From NCBI RefSeq assembly GCF_001040945.1, contig NZ_CP011930.1:5427486-5491485 (forward strand): a stretch of DNA of 64,000 bases. The letters run 5' to 3'. Below, in pieces: positions 1-9,796 of the stretch. Origin of the DNA: Herbaspirillum seropedicae (GTDB lineage Bacteria; Pseudomonadota; Gammaproteobacteria; Burkholderiales; Burkholderiaceae_D). Made by a program: the position numbers and the translations under genes. Under the pieces are notes generated by a model. The model saw only the letters and a program-made list of their open reading frames with translations, had not been told where the DNA came from and ran no database searches. Position 1 is the stretch's first letter. Each line of letters starts with the position of its first letter.

Positions 1-39
1 CTTGCAAAGCAGGTGCTCTCCCAGCTGAGCTAAACCCCC
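1..39 (-). tRNA. tRNA-Ala (TGC), 5' part only
   Basis: Read on the minus strand, this begins GGGGGTTTAGCTCAG and continues through the D-arm to a TTTGCAAG anticodon loop with anticodon TGC. The window edge cuts the gene just after the anticodon, so the 3' half is missing. It follows tRNA-Ile by 7 bases, the usual Ile-Ala order of the 16S-23S spacer, which implies that 23S and 5S lie beyond the left edge. Confidence 0.93.
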
Positions 40-46
40 GAAACCT

Positions 47-123
47 TGGTGGGTCTGGTTGGGCTCGAACCAACGACCCCCGCGTTATCAACACGGTGCT
101 CTAACCAGCTGAGCTACAGACCC
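47..123 (-). tRNA. tRNA-Ile (GAT)
   Basis: A complete 77-nt tRNA on the minus strand: acceptor GGGTCTG, D-arm AGCTCAGCTGG, anticodon loop TTGATAA (anticodon GAT), T-arm GGTTCGAGCC and an encoded 3' CCA. It sits in the spacer downstream of 16S and is co-transcribed with it. Confidence 0.97.
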
Positions 124-238
124 GCTTGGATCAGTATCAGTAGCCAGTCAGTGACGTTTGCCACAGACCGCGCTTCACCAAATAACTGTTCTTTGAATTA
201 CAGCCGATAAGTGTGGACGCTTAACTTCGTGCGCACTC

Positions 239-1776
<1,538 letters not shown>

Positions 1777-2222
1777 ATCTCTGTTTTGTGCCATTTCTGG
1801 CTACCCCGAAGGGCATCGCTCTCTCAAAATACTGACAGGTAATTTCTTGCGAACTTACCTATATTTCTTGTGAGCATTTAATATTTAAAGTTTCCAGAAC
1901 CGAAGTTCTGTCGCACTTCATTAAACGCCCACGCTTATCGGCTGTTAATTTTTAAAGATCTTGTCTGCCGCAAACGCGCTTGGCGCTGTTTGCATCGCTG
2001 CGAATCGTTTTGTTCGTCAGCAGCAGAGAAACGAGATTATGTAGCAGTTTGTTTATCGCGTCAACTACTTTTTTGCGATTCGTTTTAAATTTTTTCGTCT
2101 TCGCTTAACTGCCGCTTTGACTACTTCCATTTAAAACGCCCTACAAACTGCTTCACTACTCTTTGCTTCGCCGACCTCCGTCGCTTCGTTTTTCAACTTC
2201 GCTTCGTGTGTCGCGTCAGCAG
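1777..2222 (-). other. rrn leader with boxA-like site and 16S processing stem
   Basis: This is the transcribed leader between P1 and 16S. A boxA-like antitermination sequence, GATCTTTAAAAATT on the minus strand, lies at about 1945-1960. The next stretch (1911-1943) is nearly complementary to 201-236 beyond the 3' end of 16S. The shared core CAGCCGATAAGYGTGGRCG runs in opposite orientation on the two sides, so the arms can pair around 16S as the RNase III processing stem. No gene is seen here. Confidence 0.75.
2036..2064 (-). promoter_or_regulatory. rrn promoter P2
   Basis: On the minus strand there is a -35 TTGACG (2059-2064), a 17-bp spacer and a -10 CATAAT (2036-2041). The sequence just upstream (about 2068-2100) is A/T-rich, like an UP element. 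Transcription would start near 2029 and read the leader, 16S and the tRNAs. Confidence 0.75.
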
Positions 2223-2229
2223 GGGGCGA

Positions 2230-2258
2230 ACTATAGCAACCCACCATCGGCTGTGCAA
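2230..2258 (-). promoter_or_regulatory. rrn promoter P1
   Basis: On the minus strand there is a -35 TTGCAC (2253-2258), a 17-bp spacer and a -10 TATAGT (2230-2235), followed by a C-rich discriminator TCGCCCCC, typical of stringently controlled rRNA promoters. An A/T-rich UP-like tract lies at about 2262-2296. With P2, about 195 bp downstream, it forms the usual tandem promoter pair. Confidence 0.75.
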
Positions 2259-2383
2259 GCCCTTTTTGAAAAATAATTGAAATAATTTAGAAGATAGTCC
2301 TGGCGACTTCCTCTTGATCAGCAGCAAACCCAAGCCACACAAGGCTTTCAGCACGAAACCCCATGACCACCAACAGCAAAGTA

Positions 2384-2417
2384 AAACCGGGCCGTCCCTG
2401 ACGGGACGGCCCGGTTT
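2384..2417 (-). terminator. Rho-independent terminator of the BON gene
   Basis: A perfect 15-bp stem (2384-2398 with 2403-2417) with a TGAC loop. Read on the minus strand it is followed by TTTTACTTT. It lies 24 bases past the BON stop codon and separates that gene from the rrn promoters. Confidence 0.85.
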
Positions 2418-2441
2418 CATTTCTTCCGGGTGTGGGGGTGC

Positions 2442-2780
2442 TTAACCAGCCTTGACCGTCAGGTCGCTCTTCACGTCCCGTACACCTTCAATACCTGCGA
2501 CCAGCTGCAAGGCGTGCTGCCCCAGTTCGGCACTAGGCACCGATCCCTTCAGGGTGACCACGCCATCCTTGGTGGTGACGTTGATCTTCATGGCCGAAAC
2601 CTGCTTGTCTTCCACCAGGGCGGCCTTGACCTTGGCGGTGATGACGGAGTCATCAATATAGGCTCCCGCCTTCTGGGCGGTCACGGGTGCCGCACGATCC
2701 GCGGCCTGAACTGCCGGAGCTGCTGCAGTTACCAAGAGGCTGGCGGCCAGCAGGCGGGCGGTGAAGGTAGTCTTTTTCAT
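2442..2780 (-). CDS. Periplasmic BON-domain protein (OsmY-like)
   Basis: A 112-residue protein with a Sec signal peptide: Lys-Lys at residues 2-3, a hydrophobic core, and an AVQAAD cleavage region near residue 27. One BON domain follows (about 42-110), with the family pattern DSVITAKVKAAL, then VTLKGSV and GVRDVKSDL. BON domains bind phospholipid and stabilise the envelope under osmotic or other stress; OsmY has two, this protein has one. A good ribosome site (AAGGAGATAG) precedes the ATG. The gene has its own terminator and a repeat-containing upstream region, so it is probably monocistronic and stress-regulated, which is inference. Confidence 0.85.
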   Translation of the reverse strand: MKKTTFTARLLAASLLVTAAAPAVQAADRAAPVTAQKAGAYIDDSVITAKVKAALVEDKQVSAMKINVTTKDGVVTLKGSVPSAELGQHALQLVAGIEGVRDVKSDLTVKAG

Positions 2781-2815
2781 GGTCTATCTCCTTATTGATC
2801 AGTCATCGTGGCAGC

Positions 2816-2863
2816 GCTCTATATAGGGACAGAACATTGCTCTATATAGGCGCCTCTGTCCCT
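2816..2863 (-). promoter_or_regulatory. Repeat-containing promoter region of the BON gene
   Basis: The 12-mer GCTCTATATAGG occurs twice in direct orientation (2816-2827, 2839-2850). Interleaved is a 9-bp inverted repeat, AGGGACAGA (2825-2833) with TCTGTCCCT (2855-2863). The block lies 36-83 bases upstream of the BON start codon, and the TATATA cores could serve as -10 elements. It may be a regulator-binding region; no known consensus was matched. Confidence 0.45.
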
Positions 2864-3023
2864 GCTATCGCAAAGCCCATGCCAGCAGGAATTTTCCTCA
2901 ATGAATTCAATGACTTGGCGATCTCGCCAAGGAAATGGGGCTCTGCAATGCCCCACCCCAACCCGCTTTTCTGTCGCCGAGGGAGGACAAATTTCCTCCG
3001 TTGAAGAGATTAAGTCCCTGATT

Positions 3024-4406
3024 TCAAAGCCTTTCCTCCTGTCGCCCCGCGACGACAGCCTCTTCCCCACCGCGGAAACGCCGGGGATCCAGTCCATTCT
3101 TCTGCAACAGGCGATAGAACTCGGTACGGTTGCGATCAGCCAGCCGGGCGGCGTCAGACACGTTGCCATCAGTCAACTTGAGCAAGCGGATCAGGTAATC
3201 ACGCTCGAACTTCTGCTTGGCCTCGGCATAACGCAGCAGATCGAGGGTCGGCGTGCGCAGGGCGCGCTGCACCAGGGACGCCGGGATCAAGGGTGCGGTG
3301 GACAAGGCGCAGACCTGCTCCACCACGTTATAGAGCTGGCGCACATTGCCCGGCCAGTGCGCCAGGCTCAATATCTCCAGCGCGTCGGGGGCAAACCCGG
3401 TGAGGCGCTTGGGATACTTGGCCGCAATGGTCTTGAGGAAGTGATTGGCCAGCAGCGCGATATCCTCCCGCCGCTCTTCCAGCGCCGGCAGGTGCAGCGT
3501 CACCACATTGAGGCGGTAATACAGATCCTCGCGGAACTGTCCTTCGCGCATGGCCGCTTCGAGGTCGCGATGGGTGGCTGAGATGATGCGCACATCGACC
3601 TCGCCAGCCTGGTTGGCGCCGACCTGGCGCACCGTTTTTTCCTGCAACACCCGCAAGAGCTTGACCTGCAGGGGCAGGGGCATGTCGCCGATCTCATCGA
3701 GGAACAAGGTACCGCCATGGGCGGCCTGGAACAGCCCTTCGCGATGCTCGACCGCGCCCGTGAATGCGCCCTTGACGTGGCCGAACAGCTCGGACTCCAG
3801 CAACTGCTCGGGGATGGCGCCGCAATTGACGGCGATGAAAGGCTGCTCGGCGCGTGCACTGGCGCGATGGATGGCGCGCGCCAGCAGCTCCTTGCCGGTG
3901 CCGCTATCGCCCCGGATCAGGATGCTCGCGTCGGAGGCCGCCACCAGCCGGGCCTCGGCCAGCAGCTCGGCCACCCGCTGGCTGCGGCTGAGGATGTCGG
4001 CCCGCCACGACTGGTCCGGCGACAGCGGCGCCGGCGCCGCCAGGCTCAGGGCCTGGGCGACCTTGTCGAGCAGCACATGGCCGTCGAAGGGCTTGGTCAG
4101 ATAGGCGAAGGCGCCCTGGGTGGTGGCGTCCACTGCATCAGGGATGGTGCCATGCGCGGTAAGAAGGATCACCGGCAAGGCCGGATAGCGGCTGCGGATC
4201 TCGGCGAACAGGGCCAGCCCATCCATGCCGGGCAAGCGCACATCGGTGATCACCAGCGCCGGCAGCGAGATGGCCAGCTGCGCCAGCGCGGCCTCGGCGC
4301 TCTCCACGGCCAGGATGCGGTAGCCGCTGGCATTGAGGCGCAGCGTCAACAGGCGAAGCAGGTCGGGATCATCATCGACCAGCATCAGGGGGGCAGTCTT
4401 TCCCAT
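3024..4406 (-). CDS. glrR: Sigma-54-dependent response regulator, QseF/GlrR type
   Basis: A three-domain NtrC-family regulator of about 460 residues. The receiver domain (1-120) has the acidic pair DDD at 11-13, phospho-acceptor Asp55 in VITDVRLPG and Lys105 in LTKPF. The AAA+ domain has Walker A GDSGTGKE (166-173) and the sigma-54 contact loop GAFTGA (213-218). A Fis-type helix-turn-helix forms the C-terminus. The start at 4406 is preferred over an in-frame ATG at 4424 because GGAG lies 6 bases before it. It is the last gene of a kinase-lipoprotein-regulator operon, the E. coli glrK-qseG-glrR order. In enterobacteria GlrR drives the sRNA gene glmY; the target here is unknown. Confidence 0.88.
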   Translation of the reverse strand: MGKTAPLMLVDDDPDLLRLLTLRLNASGYRILAVESAEAALAQLAISLPALVITDVRLPGMDGLALFAEIRSRYPALPVILLTAHGTIPDAVDATTQGAFAYLTKPFDGHVLLDKVAQALSLAAPAPLSPDQSWRADILSRSQRVAELLAEARLVAASDASILIRGDSGTGKELLARAIHRASARAEQPFIAVNCGAIPEQLLESELFGHVKGAFTGAVEHREGLFQAAHGGTLFLDEIGDMPLPLQVKLLRVLQEKTVRQVGANQAGEVDVRIISATHRDLEAAMREGQFREDLYYRLNVVTLHLPALEERREDIALLANHFLKTIAAKYPKRLTGFAPDALEILSLAHWPGNVRQLYNVVEQVCALSTAPLIPASLVQRALRTPTLDLLRYAEAKQKFERDYLIRLLKLTDGNVSDAARLADRNRTEFYRLLQKNGLDPRRFRGGEEAVVAGRQEERL

Positions 4407-4458
4407 CGGGGACTCCAGTTCCATGAAAGAAACGGCCCCGACGGCGACGGCGATGGTC

Positions 4459-4959
4459 TTACTTGCCGCCGGCCGGCAGGGTCCGTTCTATGTTCTTGAG
4501 CGCCTCCAGCTTGTCATTGAGCTGGTCGACCTTGCGCTGCGCTTCCTTGGCCTGCACCGAGGACTTCTCGGCACTGTCGGCCAGGCGGCGCAGATCGGCG
4601 TATTGTCCGACCAGCAATTGCACCAGAGGCTTGAGCTTCTCTGCTTCGACGCTGTTATCGGCCATGACGTTCCATAGCTGGGCTTCAGCCTTGGCCAGAT
4701 CGATGCCGTCACGGGTCAGCGCCAGGGCCATGGCGCGCCTGACCAGATTGGCCGGACCGGCGGGATAGGTGTTGATGCGCTGCAGCTCGCGACCCAGCTC
4801 GGCCGGCGTCATCTTGCGCAGCTGGGCGTGATAGGCCAGCAACTCGTCGATGTTGCTCGAGGCATGGATGAGCTTGACGGTGGAAGTCGGTGCATCAGGC
4901 TGCACAGCGCAGGCCGACAGGATGAGGCACGAGGCCAGGATCAGGATCTTATTTTTCAT
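4459..4959 (-). CDS. qseG: QseG-like outer-membrane lipoprotein
   Basis: A 166-residue lipoprotein with a short positive N-terminus and the lipobox LSAC at about residues 13-16. The C-terminal third is helical and probably coiled-coil (about 115-158), ending LKNIERTLP. It lies between a GlrK-type kinase (overlapping its 3' end by 11 bp) and the GlrR-type regulator. In E. coli QseG interacts with the sensor kinase and is needed for signalling. The start is set at the Met beginning MKNKILIL because the longer frame upstream lies within the kinase gene. Identification rests on synteny plus lipobox and coiled coil, since the family is poorly conserved in sequence. Confidence 0.72.
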   Translation of the reverse strand: MKNKILILASCLILSACAVQPDAPTSTVKLIHASSNIDELLAYHAQLRKMTPAELGRELQRINTYPAGPANLVRRAMALALTRDGIDLAKAEAQLWNVMADNSVEAEKLKPLVQLLVGQYADLRRLADSAEKSSVQAKEAQRKVDQLNDKLEALKNIERTLPAGGK

Positions 4960-6427
4960 CAGGCAATTCGATTCGGAAATGCGCCCCGCCCTCGCGGGGC
5001 ACCAGATACACCTTGCCGCTATGCGCCTGCACGTACTCGCGCACGACCGACAGACCAATGCCATTGCCGCGCCGCGCAGCGGTGGGCTGGTTCAAGCCCT
5101 GGTAGAAGGGTTCGAAGATACGCGCCGCGTCAGTGGGCGCCACGCCCGGCCCCTGGTCCACGCACTCCACCCGCACCAGGCCCGGCGCCTCCGAGAGCAG
5201 GAAGCGGATGAAGCCGCCCTGGGGGCTGAAGCGCACGGCATTGGACAACAGATTGGCCAGGACGATCGCCATCTTCTCCGGGTCGACCACCACGGTCCGG
5301 GCCGCGCCCTCGATCTCTACCTTCAGCTCGCGCGCCAGCCATTGCAGGCGCTGGTCGTCGATCACCTTGTGCAGCAAGGCGCGCAGGTCCACCGGCACCG
5401 GATGGATGCGCTGGGCGTCGAAGGAGACTTCGTTATAGCGCAGCAGGTCTTCGATCTGGGTCTGCAGGGACTGGGTATTCTGGCGCAGGATGCGGGCGAT
5501 CTCGCGCTGGCTGTCGGTCAACTGGCCGGCCACGCCATCGTCGAGCAGGGCCGCGCCTTCGCACAGCGCCGCCAGCGGGGTCTTCAGTTCATGGGAAACA
5601 TGGCGCAGGAAGCGGGACTTTTCCGCCTCCAGGTCGGCCAGGCGCTGGCGCAACCAGTCCAGCTGCTGGCCCAGGCGGCGGATGTCGGCCGGGCCGCGCA
5701 CATCGATGGGCTGATCGAAACGATTGTCGCCCAGGCGCCCGATGGCTTGCTCCAGCCGCGCCATCGGGCGCGACAGCCAGAGTCCGAAGCAGAACGCCAG
5801 CAAGACCGCCAGCACAATGGCGCCGACCACCTGGGCGGTCAGCATCTGGCGTTGCTGTTCCAGCGCGGCCGACAAGGCATTATTGCGGCGGTCGACCTCG
5901 CGCCGGCTTTCCAGGGCGATGCGTTCGTTCAGGGCCGGCAGGCGGGCAAAATCCTGGAACAGCCTGGCCTGCTCCCCCTTGTCCTTGCGGCTGTCGGCGT
6001 CGAGCACCCCGGCGGCTTCATCCACGTACACGCTCCATTGCCCGAACATCTCGCGCGGGGCCTTGGGCAGCGAATCGGCCAGTTCCCCCAGGGCCTGCCG
6101 GGCCTGGTCGCGGGCTTCATTGAAACGGTCATGGAAGGCCGGGTCGTCCAGCACCAGGTACTGGCGCGCGCTGCGCTCCATGGCCACGGTGCGTTCGGCC
6201 AGCCGCTGCGCGGCTTCGGTCAGCTGCACCGCCTGGCGCGCGGTCTCGCGGCTATTGGCCGACATCCGGTCCAGCGTGAACAGGGCGTGGATGGACGTGC
6301 CGCTGAGCAAGGCGGCAATCAACAGAAAGGCCGCCAGCAGCAGCTGCCGGAAAGACAGGCCAAGATAGCCCGACGGGCGTGCCGGCGCGGCGTGCGGCGT
6401 AGGATGATGCTCGATGGCGTTCAACAT
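4949..6427 (-). CDS. glrK: Sensor histidine kinase, QseE/GlrK type
   Basis: A 492-residue membrane kinase. TM1 spans about 26-46, then a helical periplasmic domain of about 150 residues, TM2 (about 200-218), HAMP (219-270), HisKA with phospho-His279 in HVSHELKTP, and a HATPase domain (N-box LLSNAVRFS, G1 DQGPGV, G2 GNGIGLS). The sensor region has no recognisable ligand-binding fold beyond helices, as in GlrK. It is the first gene of the operon with qseG and glrR. The signal is unknown here; in enterobacteria the kinase responds to envelope state and, by some reports, adrenergic compounds. Confidence 0.87.
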   Translation of the reverse strand: MLNAIEHHPTPHAAPARPSGYLGLSFRQLLLAAFLLIAALLSGTSIHALFTLDRMSANSRETARQAVQLTEAAQRLAERTVAMERSARQYLVLDDPAFHDRFNEARDQARQALGELADSLPKAPREMFGQWSVYVDEAAGVLDADSRKDKGEQARLFQDFARLPALNERIALESRREVDRRNNALSAALEQQRQMLTAQVVGAIVLAVLLAFCFGLWLSRPMARLEQAIGRLGDNRFDQPIDVRGPADIRRLGQQLDWLRQRLADLEAEKSRFLRHVSHELKTPLAALCEGAALLDDGVAGQLTDSQREIARILRQNTQSLQTQIEDLLRYNEVSFDAQRIHPVPVDLRALLHKVIDDQRLQWLARELKVEIEGAARTVVVDPEKMAIVLANLLSNAVRFSPQGGFIRFLLSEAPGLVRVECVDQGPGVAPTDAARIFEPFYQGLNQPTAARRGNGIGLSVVREYVQAHSGKVYLVPREGGAHFRIELPDEK

Positions 6428-6587
6428 GCGATTGATCTCGGTCCCTCAAGACTTGCTTCTCTATCCAGACTGCCAGGGTCGGCAGTCCGGCCCACAAGAT
6501 GCCGACGGGAAACATCGGACACTATCTTGCGGGCACACATTGTAATCAAGTTGCCGCCTCGCAGGACATCGGCCCTGCCGCAGCAGC

Positions 6588-7832
6588 TCAGCCTTGCGGG
6601 CCGAGGAAGTCCAGCAGCATCAGTGCCACCACCTTGGTCGCCTTGCGCAGGTCGTCCAGCGCCAGGTTCTCGTCGGCCTGCTTGGCGTTGGATTCCATCA
6701 AGGTGCGCGGACCGGCGCCGAAGAGCACCACCGGAATGCCCTGCTCGCCATACAACCGGGCGTCGGTATAGAGCGCCGAGCCATTGGTGGTGAGGGTCTC
6801 GCCCATGACCTCGCGGGCATTGCGCAAGAGGCTCTCGACCAGCTTCTCGTGGCCCGGCAGCGGGCGCAGCGCGCGCGCCAGCAACAGGCGGCGGATCTCC
6901 ACGCGGATGCCCGGCAGGCCCGCCACCGCATCCTCGATCAGCTTGCGCACGCCAGCCTCGACCTGGCTCGGGTCTTCCTCGGGAATCATGCGGCGGTCCA
7001 TCTTCAGCACCACCTTGCCCGGCACCACATTGGTATTGGTGCCGCCATCGATGCGGCCCACGATCATGGTCGGATGGGTGATGCCGGGGATGGCCGAGCG
7101 GATCTCCTTGAGACCCGGCAGCGCGCCATAGATGGCGTTGAGGATGGCCGTGGCGGCCTGCAGCGCATCGTGGCCGGTCTCGGGCATGGAGCCATGGGTG
7201 GCGCGGCCATGCACGGTGATCTCGAACTGCAGGCAGGCATTGTGGGCAGTCACGACGTTGTAGCTGAAGCCGGCCGCCAGCACGTAGTCGGGGCGGGTCA
7301 GCTTCTGCTCCAGCAGCCAGCCGGGGCCGAGCAGGCCACCGAATTCCTCGTCATAGGTGAAATGCAGCTCGACGCCGCCGCGCAGCGATGCGCCCACCGC
7401 TTCCAGTGCGCGGGTGGCGAACAGGTAGCTGGCGAAGTCGCTCTTGGAGACGGCCGCTGCGCGGCCATAGATGCGACCGTCGGCGATCTCGCCGCCATAG
7501 GGATCATGGGTCCAGCCTTCGCCCGGCGGCACCACGTCGCCATGCGCATTGAGCGCCAGGGTCGGACCGCCATCGCCATAGGGACGTCGCACGATCAGGT
7601 TGGTAATGCTCTGCATGCCATAGTCGGCCACCTGCTGGGCCGGCACCACATGCTTTTCCGCCGCCCAGCCCCAGCCGGCGACCAGTTCGGCCACCGCATC
7701 GGCGTGCGGGGCGTTGTTGCCCGGCGGGGTATCGGTGGGGATGCGGATCAGCTGCTGCAACACCCCGACCTCTTCGTCGAAATGCTGATCGATCCAGGCG
7801 CACAGGCGCTGCGACAACTGCTCTTTGGACAT
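6588..7832 (-). CDS. M20-family metallopeptidase/deacylase (ArgE/DapE-like)
   Basis: A 414-residue di-zinc hydrolase of the ArgE/DapE/CPG2 superfamily. Visible motifs are the first metal-ligand segment LNAHGDVVPPGEGW, the second segment GRAAAVSKSD that carries the bridging Asp, and TYDEEFGG with the catalytic and metal-binding glutamates. The dimerisation domain follows, with the GRATHGSMPE segment. The usual GRGAxDMKG of the family is changed to GRAAAVSKSD, as in a subgroup of uncharacterised amidohydrolases. The start at 7832 is chosen because GGAG lies 8 bases upstream; an earlier in-frame ATG at 7874 lacks one. The substrate cannot be read from sequence. It is divergent from the MFS exporter. 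Confidence 0.82.
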   Translation of the reverse strand: MSKEQLSQRLCAWIDQHFDEEVGVLQQLIRIPTDTPPGNNAPHADAVAELVAGWGWAAEKHVVPAQQVADYGMQSITNLIVRRPYGDGGPTLALNAHGDVVPPGEGWTHDPYGGEIADGRIYGRAAAVSKSDFASYLFATRALEAVGASLRGGVELHFTYDEEFGGLLGPGWLLEQKLTRPDYVLAAGFSYNVVTAHNACLQFEITVHGRATHGSMPETGHDALQAATAILNAIYGALPGLKEIRSAIPGITHPTMIVGRIDGGTNTNVVPGKVVLKMDRRMIPEEDPSQVEAGVRKLIEDAVAGLPGIRVEIRRLLLARALRPLPGHEKLVESLLRNAREVMGETLTTNGSALYTDARLYGEQGIPVVLFGAGPRTLMESNAKQADENLALDDLRKATKVVALMLLDFLGPQG

Positions 7833-8042
7833 GCTCACGACTCCATCATCAACAGGCCGGCCACGCCGGCGCAAAGCAGCATCATAGCGCAGCCGGCACG
7901 CCAGGTGACCGCAGCCAGCATGCGCCGGCGTTCCCCGCTATCATTGTGCGGCAGTCGCGCCTGGTGCGTGACGGCAGACCTTGCCGGCCCGCACGCCGGT
8001 GCGCCTTGCTGCGCCTCCCATCAAAAATCCAGAAGAACCGCC

Positions 8043-9470
8043 ATGTCCTCGCAGCCTACCGCCCCCGGCACCGCCGCTCCCAGCCCTCACATAGTCATCG
8101 CCGGCGAAGGCCTGCCGCCGGAACAACGCGGCCGCGCCATCCTGGCGCTGGGCATCGCCGTGGGCCTGGCCACGCTCGACACCGCCATCGCCAACACCGC
8201 CCTGCCCGCCATGGCGCTGGACCTGCAGACCACCCCGGCGGCCTCGGTATGGATCGTCACCGCCTACCAGCTGGCCATGATGGTGGCCCTGCTGCCCCTG
8301 GCGGCGCTGGGCGAGATCATCGGCTATCGCCGCATCTATATCTGGGGACTGGTGCTCTTTACCGCCGCCTCGCTGCTGTGCGCGGTGGCGTGGTCGCTGC
8401 CCACGCTGGTGATGGCGCGCTTCCTGCAGGGACTGGGGGGCGCGGGCATCATGAGCGTGAACACGGCGCTGATCCGCTTCATCTACCCGACCCGCTCGCT
8501 GGGACGCGGGGTCGGGCTCAATACCCTCATCGTGGCCATCGCCTTCACCGTCGGTCCCTCGGTGGCCTCGGGCATCCTGGCCATTGCGCCGTGGCCGTGG
8601 CTGTTCGCGGTCAATGTCCCGCTGGGTGTGCTGGCGGTCGTGCTGGCCGTGCCGTCCTTGCCTCATACCAGCCTGGCCCGGCACGCCTTCGACCTGCGCA
8701 GCGCGCTGCTCAATGCGGCGGCCTTCGGGCTGCTGATCCTGGCCATCGGCGAAGGCGCCCACCAGGCCCAGGCCAGCGTGGTCGGACTGGAACTGGCGGC
8801 GGCCATCCTGTGCGGACTGTTCCTGCTCAAGCGCGAACTGTCGCATCCTGCCCCCATGCTGCCGGTGGACCTGTTCCGCCATCCCATGTTCTCGCTCTCG
8901 GCGGTCACAGCGGTGTGCTCCTTCGCCGCGCAGGGCCTGGCCTTTGTCTCCCTGCCCTTCTTCTTCCATCATGACCTGGGCCGCAGCCAGGTCGAGATCG
9001 GCCTGCTGATGACGCCCTGGCCAGTGGCCGTGGCCATCATGGCGCCGATTGCCGGTCGCATGTCGGACCGCTATCCGGTGGGCATGCTCGGTGGCGTCGG
9101 GCTGGCCTTGCTGTGCGCGGGCCTGTTGTCGATGACCTTCATGCCAGCCAGCCCCAGCGTATGGGAGATCAGCTGGCGCATGCTGCTCTGTGGCATGGGC
9201 TTCGGCTTCTTCCAGTCGCCCAACCTCAAGGCGCTGATGACCAGCGCGCCACCCCATCGCAGCGGCGGCGCGTCCGGCATCGTGGCCACCGCGCGCCTGC
9301 TGGGCCAGAGTGTGGGAGCCGCGCTGGTGGCGCTGTGCTTCAACCTGTCGCAGACCCAGGGTTCGCGCCTGGCCCTGGGATTCGGTGCGGCATTCGCCGG
9401 CGCCGCCTGCATCGCCAGCTTCCTGCGCCTGCTGACGCGCAACCCCTACGCACCGCCGCCAAAAAAATAA
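8043..9470 (+). CDS. MFS drug exporter, DHA2 (14-TM) family
   Basis: A 475-residue inner-membrane protein with about 14 hydrophobic helices. TM1 ends in the DHA2 motif LDTAIANTALPAMALDL, followed by the A-like loop GEIIGYRRIY and motif C-like GLGGAGIMSVNTALIR. Such proteins export drugs or toxic compounds in exchange for protons. The ATG at 8043 follows a coding-poor 210-bp region divergent from the M20 gene. There is no adjacent TetR/MarR regulator or EmrA-type adaptor, so specificity is open. Confidence 0.87.
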   Translation: MSSQPTAPGTAAPSPHIVIAGEGLPPEQRGRAILALGIAVGLATLDTAIANTALPAMALDLQTTPAASVWIVTAYQLAMMVALLPLAALGEIIGYRRIYIWGLVLFTAASLLCAVAWSLPTLVMARFLQGLGGAGIMSVNTALIRFIYPTRSLGRGVGLNTLIVAIAFTVGPSVASGILAIAPWPWLFAVNVPLGVLAVVLAVPSLPHTSLARHAFDLRSALLNAAAFGLLILAIGEGAHQAQASVVGLELAAAILCGLFLLKRELSHPAPMLPVDLFRHPMFSLSAVTAVCSFAAQGLAFVSLPFFFHHDLGRSQVEIGLLMTPWPVAVAIMAPIAGRMSDRYPVGMLGGVGLALLCAGLLSMTFMPASPSVWEISWRMLLCGMGFGFFQSPNLKALMTSAPPHRSGGASGIVATARLLGQSVGAALVALCFNLSQTQGSRLALGFGAAFAGAACIASFLRLLTRNPYAPPPKK

Positions 9471-9796
9471 TATTTTGCGTTCCTCCACAATCGCAGCCAC
9501 CCGACGGATTCTCAGGCGGTGGCTGCGTTAGCGCACGCTTGTGCAATATGTCAGTGGCGGCCGCCATTAACTTTCTGCGCGTCAATAGTTAAGAGAAAAA
9601 CACGAAATATAGTCCCGAAAGTGGCCCCTCAATCAAGCTAAAGGAAAACGCATTCTGATACGATAAAAACAGATAGCTCATCCATGCAGCCCGGATTGGC
9701 TGATGCAGCATCTAACATTAACGGCGTGCATTTCATCAAAAGAAATCCAAACGCTTTCAGTACGGCAACCAGCCACGGGTCAAGCCTGAAGTCGAT
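9471..9796. other. Gene-free stretch with hairpin and possible sigma-28 promoter
   Basis: This intergenic stretch of 326 bp holds a 10-bp inverted repeat, CGCAGCCACC (9492-9501) with GGTGGCTGCG (9518-9527), which could end the exporter transcript although no T-tract follows. Further on, TAAAGGAA (9639-9646) and TACGATAA (9659-9666) resemble a flagellar sigma-28 promoter, spaced one base longer than usual, upstream of the HD-GYP gene. Short open frames here look spurious. Confidence 0.4.

Noticed and set aside
4850..6793. Plus-strand frame of 647 codons across the kinase gene
   Set aside because: It overlaps qseG and glrK, which have clear family motifs and continuous translation.
7941..9500. 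Long open frame on the minus strand (519 codons)
   Set aside because: It lies antisense to a complete MFS transporter and has a low-complexity Gln/Arg/Gly-rich translation typical of GC-rich shadow frames.
9492..9527. Strong terminator after the MFS gene
   Set aside because: The 10-bp stem has a 16-base loop and no T-tract, so I kept it only as a hairpin within the intergenic description.
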